Below, in pieces: positions 1 through 12,351 of a stretch of 64,000 nt of DNA. Location: NCBI RefSeq assembly GCF_007859315.1, contig NZ_VOHA01000003.1, forward strand, positions 434,001 to 498,000. Reading direction: 5' to 3'. The position numbers and the translations under genes are program-made. Positions within the stretch are counted from its first letter, which is position 1, and each line of letters opens with the position of its first letter. Source of the stretch: Reyranella sp. CPCC 100927. Lineage in GTDB: Bacteria > Pseudomonadota > Alphaproteobacteria > Reyranellales > Reyranellaceae. Below the pieces are notes generated by a model. The model did not search any database, was not told where the DNA came from, and saw only the letters and a program-made list of their open reading frames with translations.

Positions 1-1139
1 ATGGGCGTGCCGGGCATGGAGAGCAGCAAGGCATTCATCAACTCGACCCGGCGCCGATCATGTTCCATCAGCGGCGCGAGGCGTCGGCGGATGCCGAGAT
101 TGAGGCGCGCCCGCTGGTCCGAGGCATAGGTCTGCCACAGATAGTCCCGCTCACGGTCGGTCACCATCTCCAGAGTCAGTTCATCGTGGTTGCGCAGGAA
201 GATCGCCCACTGACAGTCGGCGGGAATGGTGGGCGTCTGGCGCATGATGTCGGTGATCGGAAAACGATCTTCCTGGGCGATCGCCATGTACATCCGCGGC
301 ATCAGTGGAAAGTGGAACGCCATGTGGCATTCATCGCCGTCGCCAAAGTACTGCTGAGCGTCCTCGGGCCACTGATTCGCCTCGGCCAGCAGCATGCGCC
401 CGCTGCCATGCTCGTCGAGCTTGGCCCGGATGCGCTTCAGGACATCATGGGTTTCCGGCAGGTTCTCGTTGGACGTGCCATCGCGTTCCACGAGATAGGG
501 GACAGCATCGAGCCGCAGGCCATCGACGCCCAGATCGCACCAGAACCGCATCACGCGCAGGACTTCTTCCAGCACATGCGGATTATCGAAGTTGAGATCG
601 GGCTGGTGCGAATAGAAGCGATGCCAGAAGTACGCGCCGGCCACCGGATCCCAGGTCCAGTTGGATTTCTCCGTGTCGACGAAGATGATGCGCGTGCCGG
701 TATAACGCTGGTCATCGTTGGACCAGACGTAATAGTCCCGTGCAACGGAACCAGGTTTGGCTTGGCGAGCCCGCTGAAACCAGGCGTGTTGGTCCGATGT
801 ATGGTTGATGACGAGTTCGGTGATGACGCGCAGCCCGCGGTCGTGCGCCATGCGGATGAAGCGCCGGACGTCGGCCATGGTGCCGTAATCCGGATGGACC
901 GACCGGTAGTCGCTGATGTCGTAGCCGTCGTCGCGGCGCGGTGACGGATAGAAGGGCAGCAGCCAGATGGTATTGACACCGAGCTCCACGATATAGTCGA
1001 GCTTGGCGATCAAGCCACGGAAGTCGCCGATGCCATCGTCGTTGGCGTCGAAGAACGACTTCACGTGCAGCTGGTAGATGACCGCGTCCTTGTACCAGTC
1101 GTGGTCGATGGTCGGAGCAGGGCGTTTGCGCGTGGCCAT
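1..1139 (-). CDS. treS: Trehalose synthase / maltose alpha-D-glucosyltransferase (5' part, cut by window edge)
   Basis: Glycoside hydrolase family 13 enzyme that interconverts maltose and trehalose. Only the first 379 codons are in the window; the 3' end lies to the left. The N-terminus (WYKDAVIYQLHVKSFFDAN) is typical of TreS. The GH13 catalytic residues are present: nucleophile D211 (in GLRLDAVPYL), acid/base E253 (in LLAEANQWP) and D319 (in RNHDEL). The nucleophile-to-acid spacing of 42 residues is what I recall for mycobacterial TreS. The ATG lies 3 bases after the glgE stop, so the two are co-transcribed. With GlgE it forms the trehalose-to-maltose-1-phosphate-to-alpha-glucan route. The maltokinase that route needs is not visible here; it may be fused to the missing C-terminus or lie further left (inference). 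Confidence 0.93.
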   Translation of the reverse strand, partial: MATRKRPAPTIDHDWYKDAVIYQLHVKSFFDANDDGIGDFRGLIAKLDYIVELGVNTIWLLPFYPSPRRDDGYDISDYRSVHPDYGTMADVRRFIRMAHDRGLRVITELVINHTSDQHAWFQRARQAKPGSVARDYYVWSNDDQRYTGTRIIFVDTEKSNWTWDPVAGAYFWHRFYSHQPDLNFDNPHVLEEVLRVMRFWCDLGVDGLRLDAVPYLVERDGTSNENLPETHDVLKRIRAKLDEHGSGRMLLAEANQWPEDAQQYFGDGDECHMAFHFPLMPRMYMAIAQEDRFPITDIMRQTPTIPADCQWAIFLRNHDELTLEMVTDRERDYLWQTYASDQRARLNLGIRRRLAPLMEHDRRRVELMNALLLSMPGTP

Positions 1140-1142
1140 GGG

Positions 1143-4424
<3,282 letters not shown>

Positions 4425-4635
4425 CCCGGGCATCCTTCCGCATGACGATGTTGTTGCAACGCCCGTGTTTCGCCCCGGGCGCCAGATCAAACGTGATCGC
4501 GGATTCCAACGCCGGACAGGGGGGATGGGTTCCGCGCCGAATGCTTGACGGAAGGCGCTTGTCGGGAACAAAAACAGACACCCGGCCCCGGATGTGGGCC
4601 AAGTGGAGTCCTGTCGTCAGGCGGCCGTAAGGGCG

Positions 4636-6360
4636 TTACCGCATGCCGGCCGCGATGTAGGCGTCAACGGCGTATCGACGCATCATGCGCTGCGTGTTGA
4701 AGTAGCTGGCCACCTTGCTGATGGCCTGTTTCATCATCCAGATCCAGCGCGCACGATCCTTGTAGTAAAGGGGCAGCACGGCGATCCCCAGCTTGTCGTA
4801 GAGTGCTGCCGCGGTGGGGACATGATCGGGCCGGTCGTCGCCGATCGCCCAGCCTGTGACGCCTTCGATCCAGGCTTCGACCCACCAGCCATCCAGCACG
4901 CTGAGATTGAGTCCTCCGTTCAGTGCCGCCTTCATCCCGCTGGTGCCCGACGCTTCCATCGGCGGCACCGGCGTGTTGAGCCAGACGTCCGTGCCGGCAA
5001 CCAGCATCTGCGCCAGATTCATGTCGTAACCCGGAAGGAAGGCAACGGTGACCTTGCCCTTCAGACGCTCGATGTGGCGGTGGATGTCCTGGATCATCTG
5101 GCGCCCGGGCTCATCCGCGGGGTGCGCCTTGCCCGCCATCACGACCTGAAACGGATGCTGCTCGCCAATCGATATCAGGCGCTCGAGATCGGAAAACAGC
5201 AGGTCGGGCCGCTTGTAGGATGTCATTCGGCGTGCGAAGCCGAGGATGGGTTGATCAGGCGATAGCTTGACGTGGCTTCGCGCCCGCACCAGCGAAATCA
5301 GATCGGCCTTGGCTTCCTGGTGGGCATGCCACACGTCATCATTGGTGAGCTGGTCTGCCCGCGCCATCAGCTCCGGCTCAAGGCCCCATGACGGGAAGTG
5401 ACGATTGAACAATTTGGCGAACGACAAGTGAGCCCAGGTCGGCGCGTGGATACCGTTGGTGATCGAACGAACATGATAACCCGGAAACATGCGGGTTGTG
5501 GTCTCGGCGTGGCGACTGGCGACGCCATTGACATAGCCGCTGAGTTTCAGCGCGAGATGCGTCATGTTCATGTTGTCGGCGCCGGCCAGCAGCTTCAGCT
5601 GCGCCATGTCGACGTAGCCGTCCAACAGCCGTGACACGAGGTCGTAGGGGAAACGGTCGTGACCTGCCTCCACCGGTGTGTGGGTGGTGAAGACGCAGCG
5701 CTCGCGCACCGGCCCGACATCGTAGATGATGTCGTTCGCGTCGACCTGATCCGGCGGTCGCGGATAGCGGCGCAGCAGGTCGAGCGCGAGCAGGGCAGCG
5801 TGTCCCTCGTTGAGGTGATAGGCCTGGACGTTGAAGCCCAGCGCATCGAGGATGCGTATGCCCCCGATGCCGAGCACGATCTCCTGCTTGAGCCGATAAC
5901 CCTCGCCTGAGCCGTACAGTCGGTCGGTGATCGTGCGGTCCTCGGCATTGTTCTCCGGCAGATCCGTGTCCAGCAACAGGACCGGCACGGTGTGCTTCAA
6001 CGCGCCACGCAGGACATACAGCCACGGCCGGATCCAGATTTCACGTCCCTCGACGGGCAGCGCGATCTTGGCTCTCAGTGGGACGGCGTAGTCGGCAGGT
6101 TCCCAGGGATCGGGATGCGCCACCTGGCAGCCGTCACGATCGATCTCCTGGCGCAGATATCCCTGCCGGCTGATGAGGGTCACGAAGATCATGGGCAGTT
6201 CGAGATCGGCAGCCGATCGTGCGGTATCGCCGGCCAGCACACCCAGTCCGCCACTGTAGGTATGCATTTCCGCGCGCAGGGCGATTTCCATCGAGAAATA
6301 AGCGATCCGGGTGCGTCCGATGTAGCGGCCGATCGTCGGCGCGGACAACGTCGGTTTCAT
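4636..6360 (-). CDS. glgP: Alpha-glucan (glycogen) phosphorylase, short form
   Basis: PLP-dependent GT35 phosphorylase that releases glucose-1-phosphate from alpha-1,4-glucan. It shows the short-family N-terminus (IAYFSMEIALRAEMHTYSGG), a glucan-binding histidine region (YHLNEGHAAL) and the PLP site EASGTSGMKAALNG with the Schiff-base lysine at K477. At 574 residues it belongs to the compact alpha-glucan phosphorylase group, not the 800-residue GlgP/MalP type. The ATG has a strong GGGGGAG Shine-Dalgarno 7 bases upstream. It is the first gene of the minus-strand glgP-glgE-treS set, so turnover and synthesis of the storage glucan are encoded together. The gap to glgE is about 210 bases. Confidence 0.92.
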   Translation of the reverse strand: MKPTLSAPTIGRYIGRTRIAYFSMEIALRAEMHTYSGGLGVLAGDTARSAADLELPMIFVTLISRQGYLRQEIDRDGCQVAHPDPWEPADYAVPLRAKIALPVEGREIWIRPWLYVLRGALKHTVPVLLLDTDLPENNAEDRTITDRLYGSGEGYRLKQEIVLGIGGIRILDALGFNVQAYHLNEGHAALLALDLLRRYPRPPDQVDANDIIYDVGPVRERCVFTTHTPVEAGHDRFPYDLVSRLLDGYVDMAQLKLLAGADNMNMTHLALKLSGYVNGVASRHAETTTRMFPGYHVRSITNGIHAPTWAHLSFAKLFNRHFPSWGLEPELMARADQLTNDDVWHAHQEAKADLISLVRARSHVKLSPDQPILGFARRMTSYKRPDLLFSDLERLISIGEQHPFQVVMAGKAHPADEPGRQMIQDIHRHIERLKGKVTVAFLPGYDMNLAQMLVAGTDVWLNTPVPPMEASGTSGMKAALNGGLNLSVLDGWWVEAWIEGVTGWAIGDDRPDHVPTAAALYDKLGIAVLPLYYKDRARWIWMMKQAISKVASYFNTQRMMRRYAVDAYIAAGMR

Positions 6361-6714
6361 GCTCGAGCTCCCCCTGACTGATCATCAACGAGCGTGAGTG
6401 CGTAACGATGTGTCTGGAGTGAGGCGGGATTGCGGCCGCAGGCATGTTGCTGCAGCAAGCTGAAGACTTGCTGTTGCGGCAATGCCCGCGCAACAACTGC
6501 GTGGTCGAACTTGGAACGACTCAGTGACTCGATTTTTCCTGATGTCAATGATGCGCGGAGCATCCTCATCACCGGTCACTGTTTTGGCGCAGCCGCGAGC
6601 GGTTGCGGTGGGCACGTGAAACCTGATCCGCAATTTGCTTCCAGGTTTGGATCTGTTTTGGCTTGATCCTCGTTCGGTATTCTCCAAGCTTGTCCGGAGG
6701 AAAGCGAGCGGGCA
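6361..6714. other. Intergenic region between divergent glgP and the response regulator
   Basis: 354 bases with no convincing gene; open frames here are antisense or overlap the neighbours out of register. It must hold the promoters of glgP (leftward) and the response regulator (rightward), but I see no clear -35/-10 pair. It contains a perfect 12-base palindrome TTGCTGCAGCAA at 6447-6458. An overlapping 7-bp-stem inverted repeat follows (CAGCAAG at 6453-6459, CTTGCTG at 6467-6473, 7-base loop). Confidence 0.5.
6453..6473. repeat. Short inverted repeat in the glgP upstream region
   Basis: CAGCAAG and CTTGCTG are exact reverse complements separated by 7 bases. They overlap the palindrome TTGCTGCAGCAA, so three copies of the same 6-mer lie within about 30 bases, roughly 90-115 bases upstream of the glgP start. 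Possible regulator site or RNA hairpin; no T-run follows on either strand, so a terminator is unlikely. Confidence 0.3.
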
Positions 6715-7110
6715 GTGGTGCAGTCGATGGGCGGATTGAGCGGACGCCGTATCCTGATAGCCGAGGATGAAGCGCTGCTGGCGATGGCTCTGGAAGACTT
6801 GCTCCGTGATGCCGGGTGCGAGGACTTTGCAATCGCCGGCAGAGTGGAAGACGCACTGGAAAGCATCAGGACGCAGCGACCGGATCTGGCAACGTTGGAT
6901 CTCGACCTGCACGGTCAGCATTCCTTTGCGGTCGCTGACGCTTTGGACGATGGTGGTGTGCCATTCGTGATCGTGTCGGGCTGTAAACCGGATGTCGTTC
7001 CCGCGCGACATCGCGCCCGGCCGTACATCGGCAAGCCGTTCCAGCCCGCCGATCTGCTGCAAACCCTCTGCAATCTGCTCGCGCCGTCCACTGTCCCCGG
7101 ATTGAAGTAG
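6715..7110 (+). CDS. Stand-alone response regulator receiver protein
   Basis: A single CheY-like receiver domain of 131 residues with no output domain. It has the acidic pocket (ILIAEDEALL, E17/D18), a phospho-acceptor aspartate D62 (LATLDLDLHG), the switch serine S89 (VIVSG) and the conserved lysine K108 (YIGKPF). Stand-alone receivers act by protein-protein contact or phosphorelay with a separate histidine kinase, which is not in the window. The start is uncertain: GTG at 6715 follows GGAGG (6696-6700) by 14 bases, and GTG 6718 or ATG 6727 are alternatives. There is no sign that it belongs to the glycogen operon, which runs the other way, or to hpaE, which has its own upstream palindrome. 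Confidence 0.82.
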   Translation: MVQSMGGLSGRRILIAEDEALLAMALEDLLRDAGCEDFAIAGRVEDALESIRTQRPDLATLDLDLHGQHSFAVADALDDGGVPFVIVSGCKPDVVPARHRARPYIGKPFQPADLLQTLCNLLAPSTVPGLK

Positions 7111-7154
7111 GACCTGGTCCGTCAGGGATGGCGGCAAATGTCGTTGCAGTTTTT

Positions 7155-7170
7155 ATTTAACGTGTTAAAT
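7155..7170. promoter_or_regulatory. 16-base palindrome upstream of hpaE, candidate MarR/HpaR operator
   Basis: ATTTAA-CGTG-TTAAAT: perfect 6-base arms around a 4-base centre, ending 23 bases before the hpaE ATG in an AT-rich patch that contrasts with the GC-rich surroundings. MarR-family proteins commonly bind palindromes of this size overlapping the promoter. A half-site with the same core (GTGTTAA) occurs on the minus strand at 17428-17434, just upstream of hpaD. Assignment to the HpaR-like regulator encoded at 18.2-18.7 kb is inference. Confidence 0.45.
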
Positions 7171-7193
7171 ATTTTGGATGATCCACATTACGG

Positions 7194-8726
7194 ATGACGG
7201 CAATGACCGGTGAGCTGACGCAACGCGTGACACGTGTGAAATCAATGATCGCGGCCATCGCCGGGGGCACGCTGCCGCACTTCATCGACGGCGCGCGGAC
7301 GCCCGCCCACAACGGTCGCGACTTCGACAATCTGTGTCCCATCGACAACAGCGTCATCTGCAAGGTGAGTGCGGGTGATGCCGACGATGTCGCGACAGCC
7401 GCGGCGGCGGCCAAAGCGGCTTTTCCCGCCTGGCGGGCGATGCCGGCCGCCAGGCGCCGCGCGCTGCTGCACCGTATCGCCGATGCCATCGAGGCACGCG
7501 CCGAGGAGATCGCGCTGGTCGAGAGCTACGATACCGGCCAGGCGATTCGCTACATGAGCAAAGCGGCGGAGCGGGGCGCCGAGAATTTCCGCTTCTATGC
7601 CGACAAGGTGCCCGAGGCGCGCAACGGCCTCTCGCTGCCGGCGGAGCAGCACGTCAACTACACCGTGCGCCAGCCGATCGGGCCGGTCGGGGTGATCACC
7701 CCGTGGAACACGCCTTTCATGCTGGCAACCTGGAAGATCGCGCCGGCACTCGCCGCGGGATGCACGATCGTCCACAAGCCGGCGGAGTGGAGCCCGCTGA
7801 CGGCCGCGCTGCTGGCCGAGATCGCCTATGACGCGGGCCTGCCCAAGGGTGTCCTGAACGTGGTGCACGGTTTGGGGGAGAGCGCCGGCAAGTCGCTCAC
7901 CGAACACCCCGACATCAAGGCGATTTCCTTTGTTGGCGAATCGCTGACCGGCAGCCACATCATGGTGCAGGGCGCCCCGACCTTGAAGCGGGTGCTGTTC
8001 GAACTGGGCGGCAAGAACCCGGTGATCGTCTTCGACGACGCCAATATCGATCGCGCGGTCGACGGCGTGGCCTTCATGATCTGGAGTCTCAATGGCGAGC
8101 GCTGCACGTCGAGCAGCCGGCTGCTGGTGCAGAAGGGGATCGAGCGGGAGTTTCTCGCCGCCGTGGCGGAGCGCGCCAAGGCCCTGAAGGTGGGCCATCC
8201 GCTTGAGCCCGCGACCGAGGTCGGGCCGCTCATTCATCCCCGGCAGCACCAGAAGGTGATGAGCTACATGACCATCGCCCGCGAGGAGGGTGCCACAGTG
8301 CTGGCTGGCGGCGACCGGCCGCAGGGCCTGGAGGCCGGCAACTTCGTGTCGCCGACGCTGTTCGCGCAGGCCCGGCCGCAGATGCGCATCGCGCAGGAAG
8401 AGATCTTCGGACCTTGCCTCACCGCCCTGTCGTTCACCGACGAAGCCGAGGCCATCGCGATTGCCAACGACGTGCGGTACGGGCTTGCCGCCTATCTGTG
8501 GACCCGCGATGTGGGCCGCGCGCACCGCGTTGCCGATGCGCTGGAGGCCGGCATGATCTGGGTCAACTCGGAGAACAACCGCCATCTGCCAGCGCCGTTC
8601 GGCGGCATGAAAGCCAGCGGCATCGGCCGCGACGGCGGCGACTACGCCTTCGAGCACTACATGGAGCAGAAGAACATCTGCATCGCCTACGACACGCACG
8701 CCGTGCCGCGGATCGGCATCAAGTAG
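7194..8726 (+). CDS. hpaE: 5-carboxymethyl-2-hydroxymuconate semialdehyde dehydrogenase (HpaE-like)
   Basis: NAD-dependent aldehyde dehydrogenase of 510 residues. It has the catalytic C304 in the HpaE-type motif [14 protein letters not shown], general base E270 (FELGGKNPV) and oxyanion N172 (ITPWNTPF). In the homoprotocatechuate pathway this enzyme oxidises the ring-cleavage product (the semialdehyde) to 5-carboxymethyl-2-hydroxymuconate. The HpaE call rests on the cysteine-loop sequence and on hpaD and an HpaR-like regulator in the same block; a betaine- or other semialdehyde dehydrogenase is the alternative. It is transcribed towards the minus-strand hpaD operon and overlaps the 3' end of its last gene by 8 bases. 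A 16-base palindrome sits just upstream. Confidence 0.83.
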   Translation: MTAMTGELTQRVTRVKSMIAAIAGGTLPHFIDGARTPAHNGRDFDNLCPIDNSVICKVSAGDADDVATAAAAAKAAFPAWRAMPAARRRALLHRIADAIEARAEEIALVESYDTGQAIRYMSKAAERGAENFRFYADKVPEARNGLSLPAEQHVNYTVRQPIGPVGVITPWNTPFMLATWKIAPALAAGCTIVHKPAEWSPLTAALLAEIAYDAGLPKGVLNVVHGLGESAGKSLTEHPDIKAISFVGESLTGSHIMVQGAPTLKRVLFELGGKNPVIVFDDANIDRAVDGVAFMIWSLNGERCTSSSRLLVQKGIEREFLAAVAERAKALKVGHPLEPATEVGPLIHPRQHQKVMSYMTIAREEGATVLAGGDRPQGLEAGNFVSPTLFAQARPQMRIAQEEIFGPCLTALSFTDEAEAIAIANDVRYGLAAYLWTRDVGRAHRVADALEAGMIWVNSENNRHLPAPFGGMKASGIGRDGGDYAFEHYMEQKNICIAYDTHAVPRIGIK

Positions 8727-9600
8727 GCGGCGCGGCCGGCGGCTCCAGGAAGTCGAAACGGAAACCGCCGGGCCGGGGCATGACCCGGCCCGCGGCGCCG
8801 CGGCCGAAGTGGGTCGGCAGGATCAGGGCATCGGACTCGCAGTGGCGCTGGAGAAACGCGGTCCGTGTCCGGCCCGAATGTGCCGGGTCATGGCAGAAGC
8901 AGCTGCTCCATTGCGGCTCCCAGACCTGGATCGGGTGGTGCATCAGGTCGCCGGTGAGGACCGCATGCCGCGTGCCCTGCAGATGCAGGCAGAGGTGGCC
9001 CGGCGTATGGCCGGCCGTGAGCTCCAGATAGACACCGGGCTCGATTTCGTAGCGATCGTCGACCAGGACGGCCTGGCCGGCGTCGAGAATGGGCTGCACG
9101 CTGTCCTCGAGGATGGGACCGTCCGGATCGGGCTGGTTTGCCTGCCAGAATGCGAACTCGATGCGGCCGAAGAGATAACGGGCATTGGGGAATGTCGGCA
9201 CCCAGCGCCCGTCGGCAAGGCGCGTGTTCCAACCGACATGGTCGGCATGCAGGTGGGTACAGAAGACGACATCGACCTGCTCCGGCGCCAGGCCGAGCGC
9301 GCGGAAGTTGCCCATCCAGGGTGAGTTGAGGTGGTGCCACTGGGGCTTGGTCCGCTCCTTGTCGGCGCCGACGCAGGTATCGACCAGGATCCGGTGGTGG
9401 CGCGTTTCGATGACATAGCTGCGGCGGTCCATCCAGAGCAGGTCGCGCGCCGCATCGTACAGGTCGGGCTCCATCCAGTGGCGATGGGCGGCGACCGCTT
9501 CCGGCGTCGAATCCGGCAACAGATCGTGTGGCCGAAAGCGCGGGCCAGCGAATTCCATCACGTCGCGGATCACGATTCCGCCGAGGTCGATCGGTTTCAT
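8719..9600 (-). CDS. Metallo-beta-lactamase-fold hydrolase
   Basis: 293-residue MBL-fold protein with a complete dinuclear zinc site: H116-x-H118-x-D120-H121 (THLHADHVG), the histidines of AGHTPGH (H198), bridging D218 (LTGDLMHH) and H264 (LPTHFG). The overall sequence resembles the quorum-quenching lactonase / aryl-ester hydrolase branch of the superfamily, but the substrate cannot be read from the sequence. The AAGGA Shine-Dalgarno lies 7 bases before the ATG. It is the last gene of the minus-strand operon, 3 bases after the amidohydrolase stop. A role in opening a lactone or hydrolysing an aromatic ester or amide that feeds the dioxygenase is inference from context. Confidence 0.87.
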   Translation of the reverse strand: MKPIDLGGIVIRDVMEFAGPRFRPHDLLPDSTPEAVAAHRHWMEPDLYDAARDLLWMDRRSYVIETRHHRILVDTCVGADKERTKPQWHHLNSPWMGNFRALGLAPEQVDVVFCTHLHADHVGWNTRLADGRWVPTFPNARYLFGRIEFAFWQANQPDPDGPILEDSVQPILDAGQAVLVDDRYEIEPGVYLELTAGHTPGHLCLHLQGTRHAVLTGDLMHHPIQVWEPQWSSCFCHDPAHSGRTRTAFLQRHCESDALILPTHFGRGAAGRVMPRPGGFRFDFLEPPAAPPT

Positions 9601-9603
9601 GTC

Positions 9604-11199
9604 TTATCCTTCGCCGTGGACGATCTGGCCGCGCGCCACCGTCATGCGGGCCTTCAACCGGCCGACACGATCGGGTGTGATGGCCGTCGGGTCCTCGTCG
9701 ACCACCGCGAGGTCGGCCAGCATGCCTGGTTGCAGGCGTCCGCGATGGGTCTCATGGAACATGGTGTAGGCGCCGGCGCCCGCGTAGAGGTGAAGGGCTT
9801 CCGATGCATCAAGCGCCTCGTCGGGGCCGATGACAAGGCCCCGGGCGGTGCGGCGGTCGACGGCCGCGGCCATGCCGATGAAGGGCGATGGCGGGCCGAT
9901 CGGCCCATCCGAGCTGCCGGCAACGGCAATGCCGGCGTCCAGCAGCGAGCGGCCGGGATAGAGGCGATGGACGCGCTGGGGCCCCAGTGCCGCGGTGAAG
10001 CCGTCACCCAGATTGCGCAGGAAGCCCGGTTGCGTGATGACGACGCTGCGCGTTGCCTGCAGTGCGGCAATGGCGCCGGGGCCGGGGTAGCCCAGGTGCT
10101 CGATCCGATGCCGCGAGTCGGCACGCGGTGTGGTGCGTTGCGCTTCGGCGTAGGCATCGAGTGCCGTGGCGATCGCCACATCGCCGATCGCATGGACCGC
10201 GATCTGCCAGCCGGCCCGGTGCGCGGCGAGAAAGTCGCGTTTCAGGTCATCGCTCGGCTTCATGAGGAAGCCGCAGCCAGGGCAGTCGTGGTAGGGCTCC
10301 GAGAACGCCGCCGTGCGGGCACCGATGATTCCGTCGGCGAAGAACTTCAGCGTGCGGATCTGCCAGTCGAGATCGACCGGTCCCGGCATCAGGCCCTGCG
10401 CGGCCGCTTCCTCGGCGTCGATGCGCAGCATGAAGCCCATGCGCAGCGGAAACGCATCGGCCTGGCGCAACAGGCGCCAGACCTCCCACTCGGTGGCGAA
10501 ACCGGCAGTAAACCCGACGGCAGCCTCGACGGCCGCGGTGATGCCGAAGCCGAGGTACTCGCGCGCTGCCGCGCGGATGGCGGCTGCCAGCCGCTGCGGC
10601 GAGGGCCGCGGCGCGCGAGCATAGACGGCGTCGGCGGCAAGCTCGGCGAGGCTGCCCGTGAGGTGGCCGTCGCGCCGCTCGAACCGGCCGCCTTCGGGAT
10701 CGGGCGTCGATTCGTCGATGCCGGCGGCCGCCAGCGCGGCGCTGTTGGCGACGGCAAAGTGGCCACCGACGCGGCGGATCATCACGGGCCGGCCCGGCTG
10801 CACCCGGTCGAGCTCCTCGCGCGTGGGGACACGTTTCTCCGCGAGATTGAATTCGTTGTAGCCCGAGCCGATCACCCATTCATGGGCGGGGACGCCAGGG
10901 GCTGCGGCGGCGAGGCGATCGATGAGACGATCGATCGAATCCACCTCGGGGTCGGAGAGTGGCGTCTGCAGCCGGTCCTCGGCGATCGCCAAGAGGTGGA
11001 TGTGGGCGTCGGTCAATCCCGGGACCACGGTCGCGCCACCCAGCGCGATCCGCCGGTCGGCGGCTGGCGCTTCGGCGGCAGCCCCGATCCAGGCGATGCG
11101 ATCACCTTCCATGAGCAGCGAGTCGTGACCGGCGGGCAGCGCATCGTGGCCAACGAGCCGCCCGCCGGTCAACAGAAGGCGATAGGGCCTACTCGGCAT
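9604..11199 (-). CDS. Amidohydrolase family protein (YtcJ/AepA-like)
   Basis: 531-residue metal-dependent amidohydrolase of the YtcJ/exoenzyme-regulator AepA branch. It has the N-terminal composite beta-sandwich (LLLTGGRLVGHDALP) and the HxH metal pair H66/H68 (GLTDAHIHLL). Further histidines lie in AVHAIGDVAIA and HRIEHLGYPG, and the late aspartate is in AGSSDGPIG. Members hydrolyse C-N bonds of varied substrates; the natural substrate here is unknown. The ATG lies inside the end of the ridA gene (11-base overlap), indicating translational coupling. Beside a ring-cleavage dioxygenase and an importer, it may release an aromatic acid from an N-acyl or amide conjugate (inference). Confidence 0.87.
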   Translation of the reverse strand: MPSRPYRLLLTGGRLVGHDALPAGHDSLLMEGDRIAWIGAAAEAPAADRRIALGGATVVPGLTDAHIHLLAIAEDRLQTPLSDPEVDSIDRLIDRLAAAAPGVPAHEWVIGSGYNEFNLAEKRVPTREELDRVQPGRPVMIRRVGGHFAVANSAALAAAGIDESTPDPEGGRFERRDGHLTGSLAELAADAVYARAPRPSPQRLAAAIRAAAREYLGFGITAAVEAAVGFTAGFATEWEVWRLLRQADAFPLRMGFMLRIDAEEAAAQGLMPGPVDLDWQIRTLKFFADGIIGARTAAFSEPYHDCPGCGFLMKPSDDLKRDFLAAHRAGWQIAVHAIGDVAIATALDAYAEAQRTTPRADSRHRIEHLGYPGPGAIAALQATRSVVITQPGFLRNLGDGFTAALGPQRVHRLYPGRSLLDAGIAVAGSSDGPIGPPSPFIGMAAAVDRRTARGLVIGPDEALDASEALHLYAGAGAYTMFHETHRGRLQPGMLADLAVVDEDPTAITPDRVGRLKARMTVARGQIVHGEG

Positions 11200-11584
11200 C
11201 CTTGATGACCGCGATCATGTCGATTTCAACCTTCAGGCCCTGGCGGGCGAGGTGAGCCACGCCGACGGTGGTGCGCGCCGGCGGATCCTTGGGGAAGTAT
11301 TCGCGGAACACTTCGTTCATCGCCTGGAACTCGTTCATCATGTCGGTCATGGCGATCGAGACCTTGAGCGCGGTTGCCAGCGACGCCCCGCCGGCTTCAG
11401 CGACGGCTTTAACGTTCTCCAGCGCCTGGCGCGTCTGCGCCTTGATGTCGGCGGGGAATTCGCGGGTGACGGGATCGGAACCGGTCTGGCCGGAGACGAA
11501 GAGCAGCTTGTCCCAGCGAACGCCGGGTGAGTAGGGCACTCCCGGGCGCAGGCCCGTCTTGGGAACGACGACGCGGCGGTCCAT
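11189..11584 (-). CDS. RidA family (YjgF/YER057c) protein
   Basis: 131-residue RidA-like protein with the conserved arginine R104 (ARTTVGVAHL), matching R105 of E. coli RidA, and the early SGQTG motif. RidA hydrolyses reactive enamine/imine intermediates, while relatives in catabolic operons act on pathway-specific imines or aminoacrylates. The open frame extends upstream to 11605, but AAGGAG lies 6 bases before the ATG at 11584, which fixes the start. It sits between livF (17-base gap) and the amidohydrolase (overlap). Its place in a catabolic operon hints at a nitrogen-containing substrate that yields an enamine. Confidence 0.9.
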   Translation of the reverse strand: MDRRVVVPKTGLRPGVPYSPGVRWDKLLFVSGQTGSDPVTREFPADIKAQTRQALENVKAVAEAGGASLATALKVSIAMTDMMNEFQAMNEVFREYFPKDPPARTTVGVAHLARQGLKVEIDMIAVIKDAE

Positions 11585-11601
11585 GGCTTTCTCCTTCAGG
11601 G

Positions 11602-12351
11602 TCAATCGTCGGATGGGTCTGTCTCGGCATAGCGGTTGCCGCCGCCGAGGTAGACTTCGGTGACGCGCGGGTCGTCCCGCAGCGCCGATGCGGTGCCGGA
11701 GAGGACGATCTCACCCGCCTCCAGCACGTAGGCGCGATCGGCGATGCCGAGCGCCAGATGCGCGTTCTGTTCGACCAGGATTGCGGTGAGGCCACTCGCC
11801 TTGAGCGTGGCGATCGCGGCCAGGATCTGCTGAACGATCCGTGGTGCGAGCCCGATCGAGGGCTCGTCGAGCATGAGGATGCGCGGCTGCGCCATCAGGG
11901 CGCGGCCCAGCGCCACCATCTGTTGCTCGCCACCCGACAGCGTGCCGGCGGCCTGCCGGCGCCGTTCGGCCAGCACCGGGAAGAGATCGTAGACACGATC
12001 AAGGCCACCGCTGTTGCCACTGCGCGCGCGCGGCGTGAAGGCACCCAACCGCAGATTGTCCTCGACACTCAACCGGCCGAAAAGCTCACGCCGCTCGGGG
12101 ACGATGACCATGCCCATGGCGACCCGGCGTTCCGGCGGCTCGTGGCGCAGGGCCTGGCCGTCGAAGGTGATCGTGCCTTCGCGCGCGGGCAGCACACCCA
12201 TCGCGGCGTTCAGAAGCGTCGTCTTGCCGGCACCGTTCGGCCCGATCACGGTGACGAACTCGCCCCCGTCGACGGTCAGGCTGGCACCCGAGAGCGCTAC
12301 CGCCTCGCCATAGGCAACGGTCACGGCGTTGAACGACAGCAACGTGGTCAT
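11602..12351 (-). CDS. livF: Branched-chain amino acid-type ABC transporter ATPase LivF
   Basis: 249-residue ATPase with Walker A (GPNGAGKTT), signature LSGGEQQM, Walker B (RILMLDEPSIGLAP) and the LivF-type H-loop region (VEQNAHLAL). It energises the LIV-type importer encoded by the next three upstream genes. The ATG overlaps the stop of the livM-livG fusion by 4 bases (ATGA), so the two are translationally coupled. The open reading frame continues upstream to 13632 but only as an out-of-frame shadow of the fusion gene; the family N-terminus begins at MTTLLSFNAV. In this operon the cargo is probably an aromatic or amide-linked compound, not an amino acid. Confidence 0.93.
   Translation of the reverse strand: MTTLLSFNAVTVAYGEAVALSGASLTVDGGEFVTVIGPNGAGKTTLLNAAMGVLPAREGTITFDGQALRHEPPERRVAMGMVIVPERRELFGRLSVEDNLRLGAFTPRARSGNSGGLDRVYDLFPVLAERRRQAAGTLSGGEQQMVALGRALMAQPRILMLDEPSIGLAPRIVQQILAAIATLKASGLTAILVEQNAHLALGIADRAYVLEAGEIVLSGTASALRDDPRVTEVYLGGGNRYAETDPSDD

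Noticed and set aside
6385-7137. 250-codon minus-strand open frame over the response regulator and its upstream region
   Set aside because: Lies antisense to the receiver domain and has no family sequence; its start overlaps only chance codons.
7242-8699. 485-codon minus-strand open frame opposite hpaE
   Set aside because: Antisense shadow in GC-rich DNA; composition is low-complexity R/H/A/G with no family motif, while the plus strand encodes a complete aldehyde dehydrogenase.
9331-11205. 624-codon plus-strand open frame opposite the amidohydrolase
   Set aside because: Frame-mirrored shadow of a real gene with intact metal ligands; no recognisable domain or ribosome site.
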